DNA from: Bufo bufo
Lineage: Eukaryota > Chordata > Amphibia > Anura > Bufonidae
Length of the DNA stretch: 64,000 nucleotides
Direction of reading: 5' to 3'
Assembly (NCBI RefSeq): GCF_905171765.1
Contig: NC_053398.1
Coordinates: 52,016,338 to 52,080,337, forward strand
Shown here: positions 19,455-34,700 of the stretch, one piece after another
How positions within the stretch are numbered: position 1 is the first letter of the stretch
Layout of the letters: the number at the start of each line of letters is the position of its first letter
The notes under the pieces: generated by a model
What the model saw: only the letters and a program-made list of their open reading frames with translations
What the model was told of the DNA's origin: nothing
Database searches by the model: none
Position numbers and translations under genes: made by a program

Positions 19455-20827
19455 CTATAGTGACGAAAAAACAGGACATTGAGACTTCCAGGTAGCAGCC
19501 CTATAAATTTGTTCTAGACATTTATTAGCCTTCTCTGCCCAAGAGGTAGAAATGTATCTGGTTAAGTGAGCACGAAATCCCAAAGAGGGAGTTTCCCCCG
19601 CTGAGAAATAGGCTAAGGTGATAGCCCCCACTATCCATCTAGATAGTATTCTAGAAGAAACTTTATAAACCTCTGTTTCTTCCTCCAAATTGTACAAAAA
19701 GTCTAGAGGATTTTCTCCATTGACTAGTGACTTTCAAGTATTCAGACAGGCATCTTTTAACGTCTAGACAATGGAGCCTCCTCTCTTCCTCATTCTTTGG
19801 GGACTGACACAAGGATGGAAGAACAATCTCTTGGGTCCTATGAAGCAGGGAGACCATTTTAGGTAGAAAAGAAGGATCTGGTTTAATGAGCAGTCTGTCC
19901 TAGGAGAGGCTGAAAACTCACCCACGCGCCTGGCAGAGGTAATCGCCACCAGAAACGCGGTTTTAAAAGATAAAGTTTTAATAGATAAATCCTTCAGTGG
20001 TTCGAAAGGAGGCTCAATCATTCTAGACAAAACTAGATTAAGATCCCACGGGGGAACTGAGGATCTGATCACAGGTTTAATCCTACTAATTGCTTTAAAT
20101 AATCTCCTAATCCATGGATGATTGGCAATAGGGAAATCAAAAAAAGTAGAAACTTGCACCTTAAGAGTGCTAGGTCTTAGGTTCTTATCAAGACCTTTTT
20201 GTAAACAATCTAAAATTTCAGACATAGGAGGAGAACTCAAGGGATCTACCAGGTTTTTAGAGAAGTTTAAGAATGTCTTCCATATTCTGAGGTAAATGGT
20301 AGAGGTTACGTTTTTTCTACATGATAATAGGGTAGATACAACTTCCTTAGATAGACCCCTGCGTTCTAGGATTTCCCCTTTAAATACCAGGTTGTTAGAT
20401 GAAGGTTTCTTACTTCTGGATTGAAGACAGGACCCTGAAACAACAGATCCTGCCTGTCCGGAAGAATCCAGGGATCTGTTAGAGAAAGTTTTCTCAACCA
20501 GGTGAACCATGTTCTCCTTGGCCAGAAGGCGGCGATCAAAATGAGCCTTGTCTGTTCTTGCCTCAGCTTCTGTAATACTCTCGGAAGAAGTCTTAGAGGA
20601 GGAAAGGCATACAGAAGTTGATTCGGCCACGGAAGGGAGAAGGTGTCTACCCCTGCCGGAGAATCTTCCGGATTTAGGAAAAAGAGTAGGTTGCATTGTT
20701 TGTTCTGCCTGGTTGCAAAGAGGTCTACTTGAGGGTGGCCCCAGAGCTGAATTATCTGTCTGAAGACTTCTTGGTTTAAACACCATTCTCCCTGATCTAG
20801 AAGGTTTCTACTTAGATAGTCTGCCAC
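19455..20827 (-). pseudogene. DIRS connection and tyrosine recombinase region
   Basis: The frame ending at 20366 has ADYLSRN, a DLFATR block and YAFPPLRLLPRVLQ, the conserved linker after RNase H. An overlapping frame (20786-19764) carries the recombinase core: SVPPWDLNLVL, PFEPL, and FLVAITSARRVGEFSA with the first catalytic Arg. A third piece (19697-19455) has the C-terminal catalytic region, AHLTRYISTSWAEK and EQIYRAATW. The pieces are in different frames, so at least two frameshifts separate them. Confidence 0.85.
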
Positions 20828-20883
20828 TTTGTTTTCTGTTCCCTTTAAGTGTACTTCTTTGAGGATAGGAACATAAGGAATAA

Positions 20884-21900
20884 TTAGGGGAAAAAATGTC
20901 TGCGGCTAAGGACATATGATTTTTTTAATCTGGTCCCTCCTTGCCTGTTTAGGTAGGATACCACCGTGGCGCTGTCTGAGAAGATCTTTATTCCCTTTCC
21001 TTGTATTATGGGTAGGAAATCTCTTAAGGCAAATAGAACCGCTCTGAGCTCTCTCATATTCTGTGAGTCCTGACTCTCTATTGAGCTCCATACCCCCTGT
21101 TGAACCCCCCACCCGGTCGGACTGGCATCTGTGGTGATGGTTATCTGCACCTATAGATCCCAAGAGAGGCCCTGAGACAGATTTGAAGGTTTCAGCCACC
21201 AGGTTAAGGATTATATCACCTGAGGGGTGAGAGGAAGTGGGGAATCCAATGAGGATAGTGATACCTGCCACTCTTTTAGAATCTGCCATTGAAGTGTTCT
21301 GGAGTGAAACAGGGCCCAATTGACCGCAGGTAACGTGGAGGTCATTTTGCCCAATACTGCCATTCCCCGTCTGATGGTTCAATCTTTTGAGGCTACCTGG
21401 GACCGCACATCTTCTCTTAATCGGGATATCTTGTGCTGAGGAAGGATACGACGTAGGTTCCCCAAATCCAGAATCAGTCCTAGAAATACACAACTTTGGA
21501 AAGGGGTCAGTTTTGACTTTCCCCAGTTTATCTGCCATCCTAGTTTTGTCAAAGTTTCGAATACTTCTAGAAGATGAGGTTAAAAGGTTTTTGGAATCTG
21601 CCACTAGATCGTCCAAATAAGGAATAACCAGAATGTCTCTTTCCCTTATGTGGGCCATAACCTCTGCCATCAACTTTGTAAAGAGTCTGGGGCCTGAGAT
21701 ATTCCAAACAGAAGTGCTCTGTATTGCAAATTATGAACTTGCCTTCCATGAAAACTGCCACTCAGATATTTTTGGAAATCTGCATGAATTGGGATGTGAC
21801 AATAGGCATCTTTTATGTCTATGGTGGCCATGCCACAGTCTTTGAATAGATGTTTTATTGTAGACTATACAGATTTACATTTCGAATTTTTGGTATTTCA
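20884..21900 (-). pseudogene. DIRS reverse transcriptase and RNase H region
   Basis: The YLDD catalytic motif of reverse transcriptase is read in IPYLDDLVADS at about 21608-21625. Downstream, in another frame (21150-20884), is RNase H with its acidic residues: Asp in TTDASPTGWG, Glu in MRELRAVL, Asp in IFSDSATVVSYL. A frameshift after YLDD scrambles the intervening part. Confidence 0.85.
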
Positions 21901-22026
21901 GGAATGGATTTAAGTTTCTCAGGTTTATAATCATTCTGAAAGATCCATCTGGCTTGGGTACAAGGAAAAGGGCGGAATAAAACCCCCTCCCCTTCTCCGA
22001 GTCCAGAACAGGACCCTTTTTCTTTA

Positions 22027-22527
22027 GGCTACTTTCACACTAGCGTTCGGGGCTCCGCTTGTGAGTTCCGTTTGAAGGGTTCGGATCCGTCCAGCCCTAA
22101 TGCATTCTGAATGGATGCGGATCCGCTCAGAATGCATCAGTCTGGCTCCGTTTGTCCTCCGCTCCGCTGGCGGACACCTGAACGCAGCTTGCAGCGTTGA
22201 GGTGTCCGCCTGGCCGTGCGGAGGCAAACGGATCCGTCCAGACTTACAATGTAAGTCAATGGGGACGGATCCGTTTGAAGTTGACACAGTATGGCTCAAT
22301 TTTCAAACGGATCCGTCTCCCATTGACTTTCAATGTAAAGTCAAAACGGATCCGTTTACATTATCATGAACAAAAAAAATAAAATAAAAAATTTTTTTTT
22401 TTTTTTTTTGTTCATGGTAATGCAAACGGATCCGTTCTGAACGGATCTAAGCGTTTGCATTATAGGTGCGGATCCGTCTGGGCACATACCAGACGGATCC
22501 GACCTAAACGCAGGTGTGAAAGTAGCC
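22027..22527. mobile_element. 501-bp TTA-flanked MITE in the DIRS element
   Basis: Ends GGCTACTTTCACACTAGCG and mirrored GGCTACTTTCACACCTGCG; TTA at 22024-22026 and 22528-22530. The interior is rich in GGATCCG motifs and in an A/T run at 22372-22410. Confidence 0.85.
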
Positions 22528-23820
22528 TTAGAAAGGAAAAGATTTCTTGTTTTAGTGCTAGATTTCTTGTAGAATTTTGAATAAGATTTGTAATTTTTAA
22601 TCTTTCCGGTGGGGGAGACAAACTCGTCTTTTATAATACCAATAAACCACGGGCTTGACGAGATTTTTTTTTCCCAAGCCAGAGAAAAGAGAAAGTTTTC
22701 CCCCCCAACCGGACAGAAACAGTCATTGATGACCAGCCTTGGGCCCTGAAGTGGACTGAGAATTTAAGAGGAATCCTTTATCCTTCCTATTTGTGTTTTC
22801 TTGTCTAAAATTCACTTTTGTCTATTGAAATTTTTGGGGTTTTTGCGAAAAAAACTGTTGTCTTTTGGAAGGTCTGGAGACAGGAAACCTCTTTTTGTTA
22901 TCAGAGGGCTTCTCTAAATGGTCATCCAAAACCGGTCCAAAGAGGTAATCTCCCTGGCACAGAATAGAGCAAAGTTTCTTCTTGCAGAATTAGACAGAGC
23001 TGCTGACCTCGCATTTAATTGTAATGCATCCGCAGAAGCATCTAAGATGAAGTCCACTGCTTTAAGGATGGTAGGAAAGACTGCTAGTAATTGGTCTCTG
23101 GAGGTTTTATTCTGGATATGGGACTCCAGTTCTACCAGGCATTAGAGGTAGTGGCAATATTCGGTTTAAATGCCTGGGTAGAGGCTTCCCATGCTTTTTT
23201 TAAGGTAAACTTCTGCTCGTCTATCCATAGGATCCTTTAAAGTACCGAGATCCTCAAATGGTAAAGCAGATTTTTTAGAGATCTTGGCGATTGGGGTGTT
23301 CATTTTAAGAGTCCTATCACAGCAGGAGGACTCAGCCTCATCAAAAGGGTATTTTATGTTAACATTTTTGGGAATAAAAAATGGTCAGGTTTTTTCCATT
23401 CTTTTTTAATTAAAAGGTTATGTTTTCATTTAATGGAAAAACTCTTGATCTTTTGTCCCCCAGATCACCAAACATATCTTTGACAGACTTCTATTCTTTA
23501 GATTCATCCACTTTCATAGTGGCTCGAATAGCCTTCAGCAGATTCCGTATCCGCAGGAGAAAATAAAGGTCTACCCGTGGTTTCTTCATCCAAAGGACAG
23601 GAAACAGGAACTGGTGGTATAGGGGCGGTCTCAAGGATGCTGTCATGGGCGTAAGGGAAATCTCATATCTCTGACAGAACTGACGTAAAATGTTTTTTTT
23701 TTTAATTTCTGCATAATGTCACCATAGTGCCCCCCAGTATTAAGGCCCTCATAGTATTTGTCCTCTAATAATGCCCCCTTCCCCACTTTGTGCAAAAAAA
23801 TAAAAACCCTCACCGCATCA

Positions 23821-24042
23821 ATTTGATCACACAGCGAGGAATACTTGCTATTCACTGGATGCATAGGACAGGACCTGTGCTCCGGTGTGATGACGTTTCG
23901 CAAGTCCTGCTGCTTCCACTCTAAGGTACACTCACTCCTTGCAGAGCAGCGTGTAGGTGCAAGGACCCGTGAAACATCATCACGCTGGAGCACAGGTCCT
24001 GTCCATCCATTGAATAGTGCTCACTCTCTGCTGGGCGATCAA
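23821..24042. repeat. Palindromic repeat between DIRS and FAU
   Basis: Arms TTTGATC...AGGACAGGACCTGTGCTCC and the mirror GGAGCACAGGTCCTGTCC...GATCAAA flank a centre at about 23935. Likely a MITE; ends unclear. 24043-24637 holds diverged MITE-like sequence and no gene. Confidence 0.6.
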
Positions 24043-24637
24043 ATGGATGGTCAGATTTTTTTTTTTGCAGAAGGGAAAGTGGGAAAGGCTGTTCCAACGA
24101 GTGCTCCAAAATGGAAGTACTCATTAGTAATAGGTATCGCAACCAAGTATGGCAGTGCAGCCACAGAAATAAATGGAGTTGCAGTGCAACTCGCTGCAAT
24201 CTCAGAATTGCAAAAAATTCAGAGTTTGCAGTGCAGCCCCAGCCTAACAATGTGAACACACTATTCCTGGGTGACACTCTCCGCTGCAATTCGGCAGCTC
24301 ACAGCCAGGGAGGAGACAACCCCTGAGAAACACGGCCGTCTCCTCCTCCCTGTACAGATGGTATGGATTAGCATATAGGACGGGAAAGCAGTATGGGGGC
24401 ACAGCGGGCAAACGGAGCAGCCCATCAGAAAAAAATAAGCGATATCACGCCTCAATATGACCTAGTGCCAGGTACTTAATATTGTAATGTCAGGACCAGT
24501 AAAAAGGTCCGCTTTAAAGGTTCTGACTTCAATATATATTTTTTTAAATCAAGACTGGGCAATTGCTTAAATTCTGCCAAGTGCATAATATATTCTATCC
24601 ATAGATGACTCCACACAGGATGATGAATCTTTACATT

Positions 24638-24643
24638 TTTATT
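24638..24643 (-). terminator. FAU polyadenylation signal
   Basis: AATAAA on the minus strand, 12 bases past the FAU stop codon (TAA at 24656-24658). A very short 3' UTR is usual for ribosomal protein genes. Confidence 0.85.
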
Positions 24644-24655
24644 AACTATGTAAAA

Positions 24656-29112
<4,457 letters not shown>

Positions 29113-29239
29113 GGTTTCAGCTGCAACAAGGGAAAAGGAACATCAAGATCAAAGTCAGACAGCAACTGGAGCTTACATGGTACTTCATCGATAACGCCAT
29201 AGTATTCCAACATATACAGGCAGGGGACGAGCTGATTAA

Positions 29240-29795
29240 AGGGAACCTGTCACCAGGATTTTGTGTAGAGCGCTGAGGACATGGGTTGCTAGATGGCCGC
29301 TAGCACATCTGCAATACCCAGTCCCCATAGCTCTGTGTGCTTTTATTGTGTTAAAAAAACGTTTTGATCCATATGCAAATGAACCTGAGATGAGTCCTGT
29401 GTCCGGAGATGAGTCCAATTTTCTGAGCGCAGCACCGCCCCGCGTCCTCGGAATCTCCTCCTTGCTGGCGTCAGAGCTGGAGCGCCGAAAACTCACGATG
29501 CGCGAGCTAGCGCATGCGCAGTGTCGGCATTATGTTCATTCCCTGTGCTGGCATCAGCACAGGGAACGAACTACGCATGCGCTAGCTCGCGCATCGCGGT
29601 GCTGGGCTCCTTTCCGCTGGACTCATCTCCGGACACAGGACTCATATCAGGTTCATTTGCATATGGATCAAAACGGTTTTTTAACACAATAAAAGCACAC
29701 AGAGCTATGGGGACTGGGTATTGCGGATGTGCTAGCGGCCATCTAGCAGCCCATGTCCCCAGCTCTATGCACAAAATCCTGGTGACAGGTTCCCT
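29240..29795. mobile_element. Palindromic TTAA MITE in FAU intron 1
   Basis: TTAA at 29236-29239 and 29796-29799; both ends AGGGAACCTGTCACCAGGAT. Arms include mirrored CATTTGCATATGGATCAAAA and GCGCATGCGCTAGC-type blocks. Overlapping open frames on both strands come from the symmetry. Confidence 0.85.
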
Positions 29796-29946
29796 TTAAA
29801 GAGGCTACCCCATGAAAGTGATAACTATGAGATCACAAGTAATGAGACCGCTGGGACTTCCTGCAATCCCAAGAACAAAGGGTCCTGAGCCTCTAAATGG
29901 AGCAATAGTCTGCATGTTGGTTCAGTTGTATGGGGCTCCATCAATC

Positions 29947-31022
29947 TTATAGTAATGAATTGCACAAAAGGCACTACCTACTGGTCCATCCTGAGAAGAG
30001 ATTACCCCTCCCCCATCAGGATCTTAGAGAGCCCCAGTGGTCAGATATTTTAGGGAGCCCCAGTGACCAACTATGCCATGTCTGTAGGACAGGTGGTAAA
30101 TAGTCCTGATATTCGTGGACTGTGGCTCCCCTCTTGGGTACAGGGAGAAAGCTGTCTATCAGGAGCCAGCACCACAAGGCTGGAGTGACCAGGTCACCTA
30201 ATGGCTGATGGACACCTTCAGGCTATGTTCACATGACAGATTGTTAAAAAAAATCTGTCTACAAAAACCAGCAGGTAAATGTGCCTTTTTCTTAAACCTG
30301 TGGGTGTTTTCTTCAATACAGAACTGCCTTTTCACCTTGTGGTTTTTGGCGCAGATTAGTACCGAACGGCATCTCCCATTAAAAATGAATGGCAAGTGTC
30401 AAAATGCACTAAGGACCCTTTCAGACGAGCGACTGGCACCCTCCCGACTTGCAGTGCAAGTATGCGGCAGCACCTGTCCTGACCTCCCAGCACTGACGGG
30501 TCCACATTGCATCATGTTGGATTTATAATGCTATGTAACCCTTAGAGGTCTAGAATGTATTAGATGACACTGACATAATGCTGTCAGTGTTATCCAATAC
30601 ATTACAGAACTGTAAGGGTTACATAGCATCATGAATCAATATAATGCTATGTGACCCCGGCAGTGCTGGGAGGTCAGGACAGTCGCTGCGAGTCCGGAGA
30701 ATGCAACTTGATCGCCTGAAAGGGGCCTTAGTGCTTTTTGACACTTGCCATTCATTTCAATGGGAGATTCAGCCGATAGGGCATGTTGCTTTTCCCCATA
30801 CGTGCCGCTTCTCATTGAGGTGAATGGGAGACTGTTTTGAAGCATTTTAGAGCCCAAAAACAAGTCAGATGCCCATGTAACGTGTACAGACATGGCATAG
30901 CTGGTCACTGGGGCTCCCTAAAATATCTGACCACTGGGGCTCCCTAAGATCCTGATGGGGGAGGGGTAATCTCTTCGGATGGACCAGTAGGTAGTGCCTT
31001 TTGCGCAATTCATTACTATAAG
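29947..31022. repeat. 1.1-kb palindrome in FAU intron 1
   Basis: Arms starting TATAGTAATGAATTGCACAA and ending in the mirror TTGCGCAATTCATTACTATA. Mirrored segments include GGGGAGGGGTAATCTCTTC and GGGAGCCCCAGTG. A MITE (30413-30727) sits at its centre. No target duplication identified. Confidence 0.75.
30413..30727. mobile_element. MITE at the centre of the palindrome
   Basis: Left end GGACCCTTTCAGACGAGCG, right end mirrored GGCCCCTTTCAGGCGATC; preceded by TAA and followed by TTA. Carries mirrored GGGTTACATAGCAT segments. Confidence 0.6.
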
Positions 31023-31522
31023 ATAACCCCACTGGCACATGTTAGTTACTCTCAGACAAGCCGCTCCCCCACCTCTTGCTCAGGACACATGCATGCTTGG
31101 CCAAGCTGAGCACGTGTATGTCCCCCAGACACAAGTCACACTACAACCCTCAGCATTACACTAGACCAATGGCCCCCACATCAATAGAGGGTCTTCTATA
31201 GCCTTGTACTGTCCCAGGAGTCTGCAGGTTGGACACATGCAATGTATGAGCAGGTTTCTAATAAACCCCTGTTCAGACGTGGTGGTAACAGCAGAGGAAA
31301 CCGCAGAACGAGGAGGGTTCATCCACTGGACACAGACCAGCCTCCGCTCTACACGGCAGCCCCCGGGGACACGCACGATCACCGCACACGTGTGGCGGAT
31401 CCCGGCGGAGATGGAGAAGAGCAGTCCCCGCCCGCAGCCGCTAAGCCCGCCGGAGCCCGCCTCACCCCGGCTACACGGAGCCCTCCCGGCCAGTAAACCC
31501 CCTCCAAGCCCTGATCCCTCAC

Positions 31523-31575
31523 CGGCCGCTCCGCGTCTCGCAAAATGGAGGAAAGGAAAGAGGAGGAGGAAGGAG
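31523..31575 (-). other. FAU noncoding exon 1 with 5' TOP
   Basis: On the minus strand a pyrimidine run (CTCCTTCCTCCTCCTCTTTCC from about 31575) leads to a GTGAGG donor at 31522-31517. The run has the form of a 5' terminal oligopyrimidine tract, which couples translation of ribosomal protein mRNAs to growth signals through LARP1/mTOR. The first exon of human FAU is also noncoding. The exact cap C is inferred. Confidence 0.65.
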
Positions 31576-31701
31576 CGCGCACGTATCTTAAAGGCAAAAC
31601 GTGGGCGCGCACGTACCCCCCGTGTGACGTCGAGCTTTGACGTTGACCGCCATGTTGGTACACCTACTGAAACGGAAGCTGGGGTTGACGGTCGGGAAAA
31701 G
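31576..31701. promoter_or_regulatory. FAU-MRPL49 bidirectional promoter
   Basis: About 126 bp between the inferred FAU cap site (minus) and the MRPL49 ATG (plus). CpG-containing, no TATA box in either direction, with GACGTCGAGC (CRE-like half) and CGCCATGTTGG motifs. The flanking CpG-rich sequence extends left through FAU exon 1 to about 31330. The same divergent pair exists in mammals. Confidence 0.7.
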
Positions 31702-34700
31702 ATGGCTGCCCCCATGTTGAGAAGGACGGCGTTAGGAGTCCTCAGTGCATTCACCAAGCTGCAGGTAGCGGATTAGCCGGGTTATGAGAAGCGTGTACTT
31801 CTATAAGGACTATTACCTGCAGTAATACACGGGTAGTGCTGCACATAAGGAGAAAAGATCTCTTTTCTAGGACCCCCCCCCCCCCCCCCCCCCCATTTCT
31901 CCGCTGTCAGCGTTTAACCCTATGAAGGTTTTTCCGTTTACATTTTTCACTCCCTACTTTTCTGGGGCCATAACTTTTTTTAACCTTCTGTTAATGTAGC
32001 CGTACGAAGACTTGTTTTTTGGATGACAAGTTGTAGGGATCGACCGATATTGATTTTTTAGGGCCGATACCGATAATTTGTGAACTTTCAGGCCGATAGC
32101 CGATAATTTATACCGATATTCTGGGAATTTTTATTTTTGAGAAAAAAAAAAATTCCTACACAAATCTGCTGAAAATTAATATGTTTATTGTTAATGTGTA
32201 TTTTTTTTGTTTATTGTTAATGTGTGTTTTTTTTTATAAATCTTTTTCATTTATACTTAATATTTTTGTGTTTTTTTTTTACTAACTTTTAACCCCCTTA
32301 GGGACTAGAACCCTTGTCCTATTCCCCCTGATAGATCTCTATCAGGGTGAATAGGATCTCACACTGTCCCTGCTGCTCTGTGCATAGTGCACACAGCAGC
32401 ATGGAGCTGAACATGGCAGCCAGGGCTTCAATAGCTTCCTGGCTGCCATGGTAACCGATCGGAGCCCCAGGCTTTCACAGCTGGGGCTCCGATCGGAGGA
32501 GCAGGGGAGAGGGGATCCTGTGGCCACTGCCACCAATGATTAATACTGGGGGGGGGGGGGGGGGGGGGCGCACTGCGCCACCAATGTTTTTACTATTGGC
32601 CGGGATGGGGGTGGGGGGCGCACTGCGCCACCAATGTTTTTACTATTGGCCGGGATTGGGATGGGGGTGGGGGGCGCACTGCGCCACCAATGATTAATAC
32701 TGGGGGGCTTGGGGGGGCGCACTGCGCCACCAATGAAGATAAGTCTATCGATCATTCATATACAGGAGGCGGGAGCTGGCTGCAGAATCACATAGAATCC
32801 CGACCTCTATCAGCGGTAGCTGCGATCTGCGGCACCTGAGGAGTTAACTACCGCGGACCGCAGCTATTGCTCATAGAGGTCGGGAGCCGGCTATGTGATT
32901 CTGCAGCCAGCTCCTGCCTCCTGTATATATGAATGAATGAAAGGCTTATCTTCATTGGTGGCGCAGCGGCCACAGCCCCTCCCCTCCTCTTATGTTCTAT
33001 CCCCTCATTGGCGGCAGCAGCAGCACAGGGGGAGGAGACACGGCTTCCTTCTCCCCTGTGCTGCGGAGGGAACACAGAGAGTGCTGTCAGCAGCGCGTTC
33101 TGTGTTCCCCATACGTTATCGGTATATCGGCAAAATAGATGCCGATAACGTTCAAAATCCTCAATATCGGCCGATAATATCGGCCAAACCGATAATCGGT
33201 CGATCCCTAACAAGTTGCACTTTCTAAGGCTAGGGCTACACGATGACGTGTGTCGCACGATAATCTTTATAATGATAGTCTATGGTGTCGCGCTGCAACA
33301 TGCGACTCAACAGTCGCAGAACAATCCGTTTTGGATGGGTTGTTTGCGACACCATAGACTATCATTATAAAAATTTTCGCGCTACATTACTGCGACAAAA
33401 TGTTGTCGTGTAGCCCTAGCCTAATTCCACCATTTAATATTTCATACGATGTAGTCGGGAGGTGGAAACAAATTCCAAGGGGGGTGAAATTGGAGAAAAA
33501 CACAATTCTGCAACTGTTTTATGGGTTTTGTTTTTACAGTGTTCCCTATACGATAAAACTGAGCAGTTACTTTCATGCTCCAGGTTAGTACAATTATGGC
33601 GATACCGCATATGTATAGTTTTTATGCTGGAAAAAAACAAAAAAAATATATATATTTATCGTCATATTCTGTAAATTGTATGGAGCTTTTTCAGGGCTAA
33701 TTTTTTTGCAGGACGATCTGTACTTCTCTACAATAAATAGAAATCAGCCCACGCTTACTAGTAGGCCCCTATCACTTGTTGTGGGTACTGGTGCTGATAT
33801 CAGGATGCCAGTTTTAATATTAAAGAGGTTCTGCACTTTGTTTAAACTGATGATCTAACCTCTGGATAGCTCATCAGCTTCTGATCGGCAGAGATCCGAC
33901 ACCAGGGACACCCCGCCGATCAGCTGTTTGAGAAGGCAGCAGCGCCGCGGCCTTCTCGCTGTTTTCCGCTGGCACAGTGACGTCACGACTAGTATCAACT
34001 AGCGTGGGCGGGACTAAGCTCTGTTCACTTGAATGGAGCTTAACCCCGTCCAGGCCAGCTGATACTAGTCGTGACGTCACTGGGCCTGCGGTAAACAGTG
34101 AGAAGGCTACGGCGCTCCTGGAGCGCCGCTGCCTTCTCAAACAGCTGGTCGGTGGGGGTCCCGGGTGTCAGACCCCCGCTGATCAGATGCTGATGATCTA
34201 TCCAGAGGATAGATCATCAGTTTAAACAAACTGCAGAACCCCTTTAAGTTGTGTGATTTGATCTGTACTTTTCATTGATAACATTTTGGGGTGTGTAATG
34301 GCTTTTTGATCACTTCTTACTTTATATTTTTTGTGGGAAAAGAAGCAACCAAAAAAACGCAAATCAGCCATTTTGACTTTGTATCTCCATTTCACCATTT
34401 TTCGTATGGGATATTTTTATATTTTAACAGTATGGCCATTATGTGTATTTTCAATGTTTTTTATTTTCATTTTGGGGAAAGGAGGGTGATTAGAATTTTT
34501 ATATATTTGTATTTTTAAAAAACGTTTTTTTTTTTTACACTTTTTATCGTTCGGGAACTATAACAAGCAATTATTAGATTGTGTCTTTCGTATACTCCAA
34601 TGAGTCTATGGGAATTATCCTGTGTGCCTATGGAGCCCAGCCACAGGCAGGAGCTCCATAGGAACTAATGTACAACAGTCTCCTGTCACACAGGAGGACA

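Larger units (their letters stand above)
19257..23665 (-). mobile_element. DIRS retrotransposon, degraded
   Basis: Inverted terminal repeats at 19330-19365 and 23629-23663 share TCTCAAGG(G/A)TGCTGTCATG followed by GGCGTAAGGGAAAT. Inside, on the minus strand and in DIRS order, come a gag-like region (about 23600-22540, not recognisable in detail), reverse transcriptase with YLDD, RNase H, and a tyrosine recombinase. Inverted ends plus a tyrosine recombinase in place of an integrase define DIRS. Frameshifts make it nonfunctional, and a MITE (22027-22527) is inserted. It lies between ZNHIT2 and FAU. Confidence 0.85.

Noticed and set aside
22024..22382. Open frames rich in Arg, Ile and Asp at the MITE in the DIRS element
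   Set aside because: Produced by repeated GGATCCG motifs in a noncoding MITE, with facing frames on the other strand.
31161..31757. 198-codon minus-strand open frame over the same region
   Set aside because: Antisense shadow of the CpG-rich promoter; no conserved domain or start context.
31204..31776. 190-codon plus-strand open frame across the FAU/MRPL49 promoter
   Set aside because: It overlaps the FAU first exon, the shared promoter and MRPL49 exon 1. It has no splice logic of its own and arises from GC-rich CpG sequence lacking stops.
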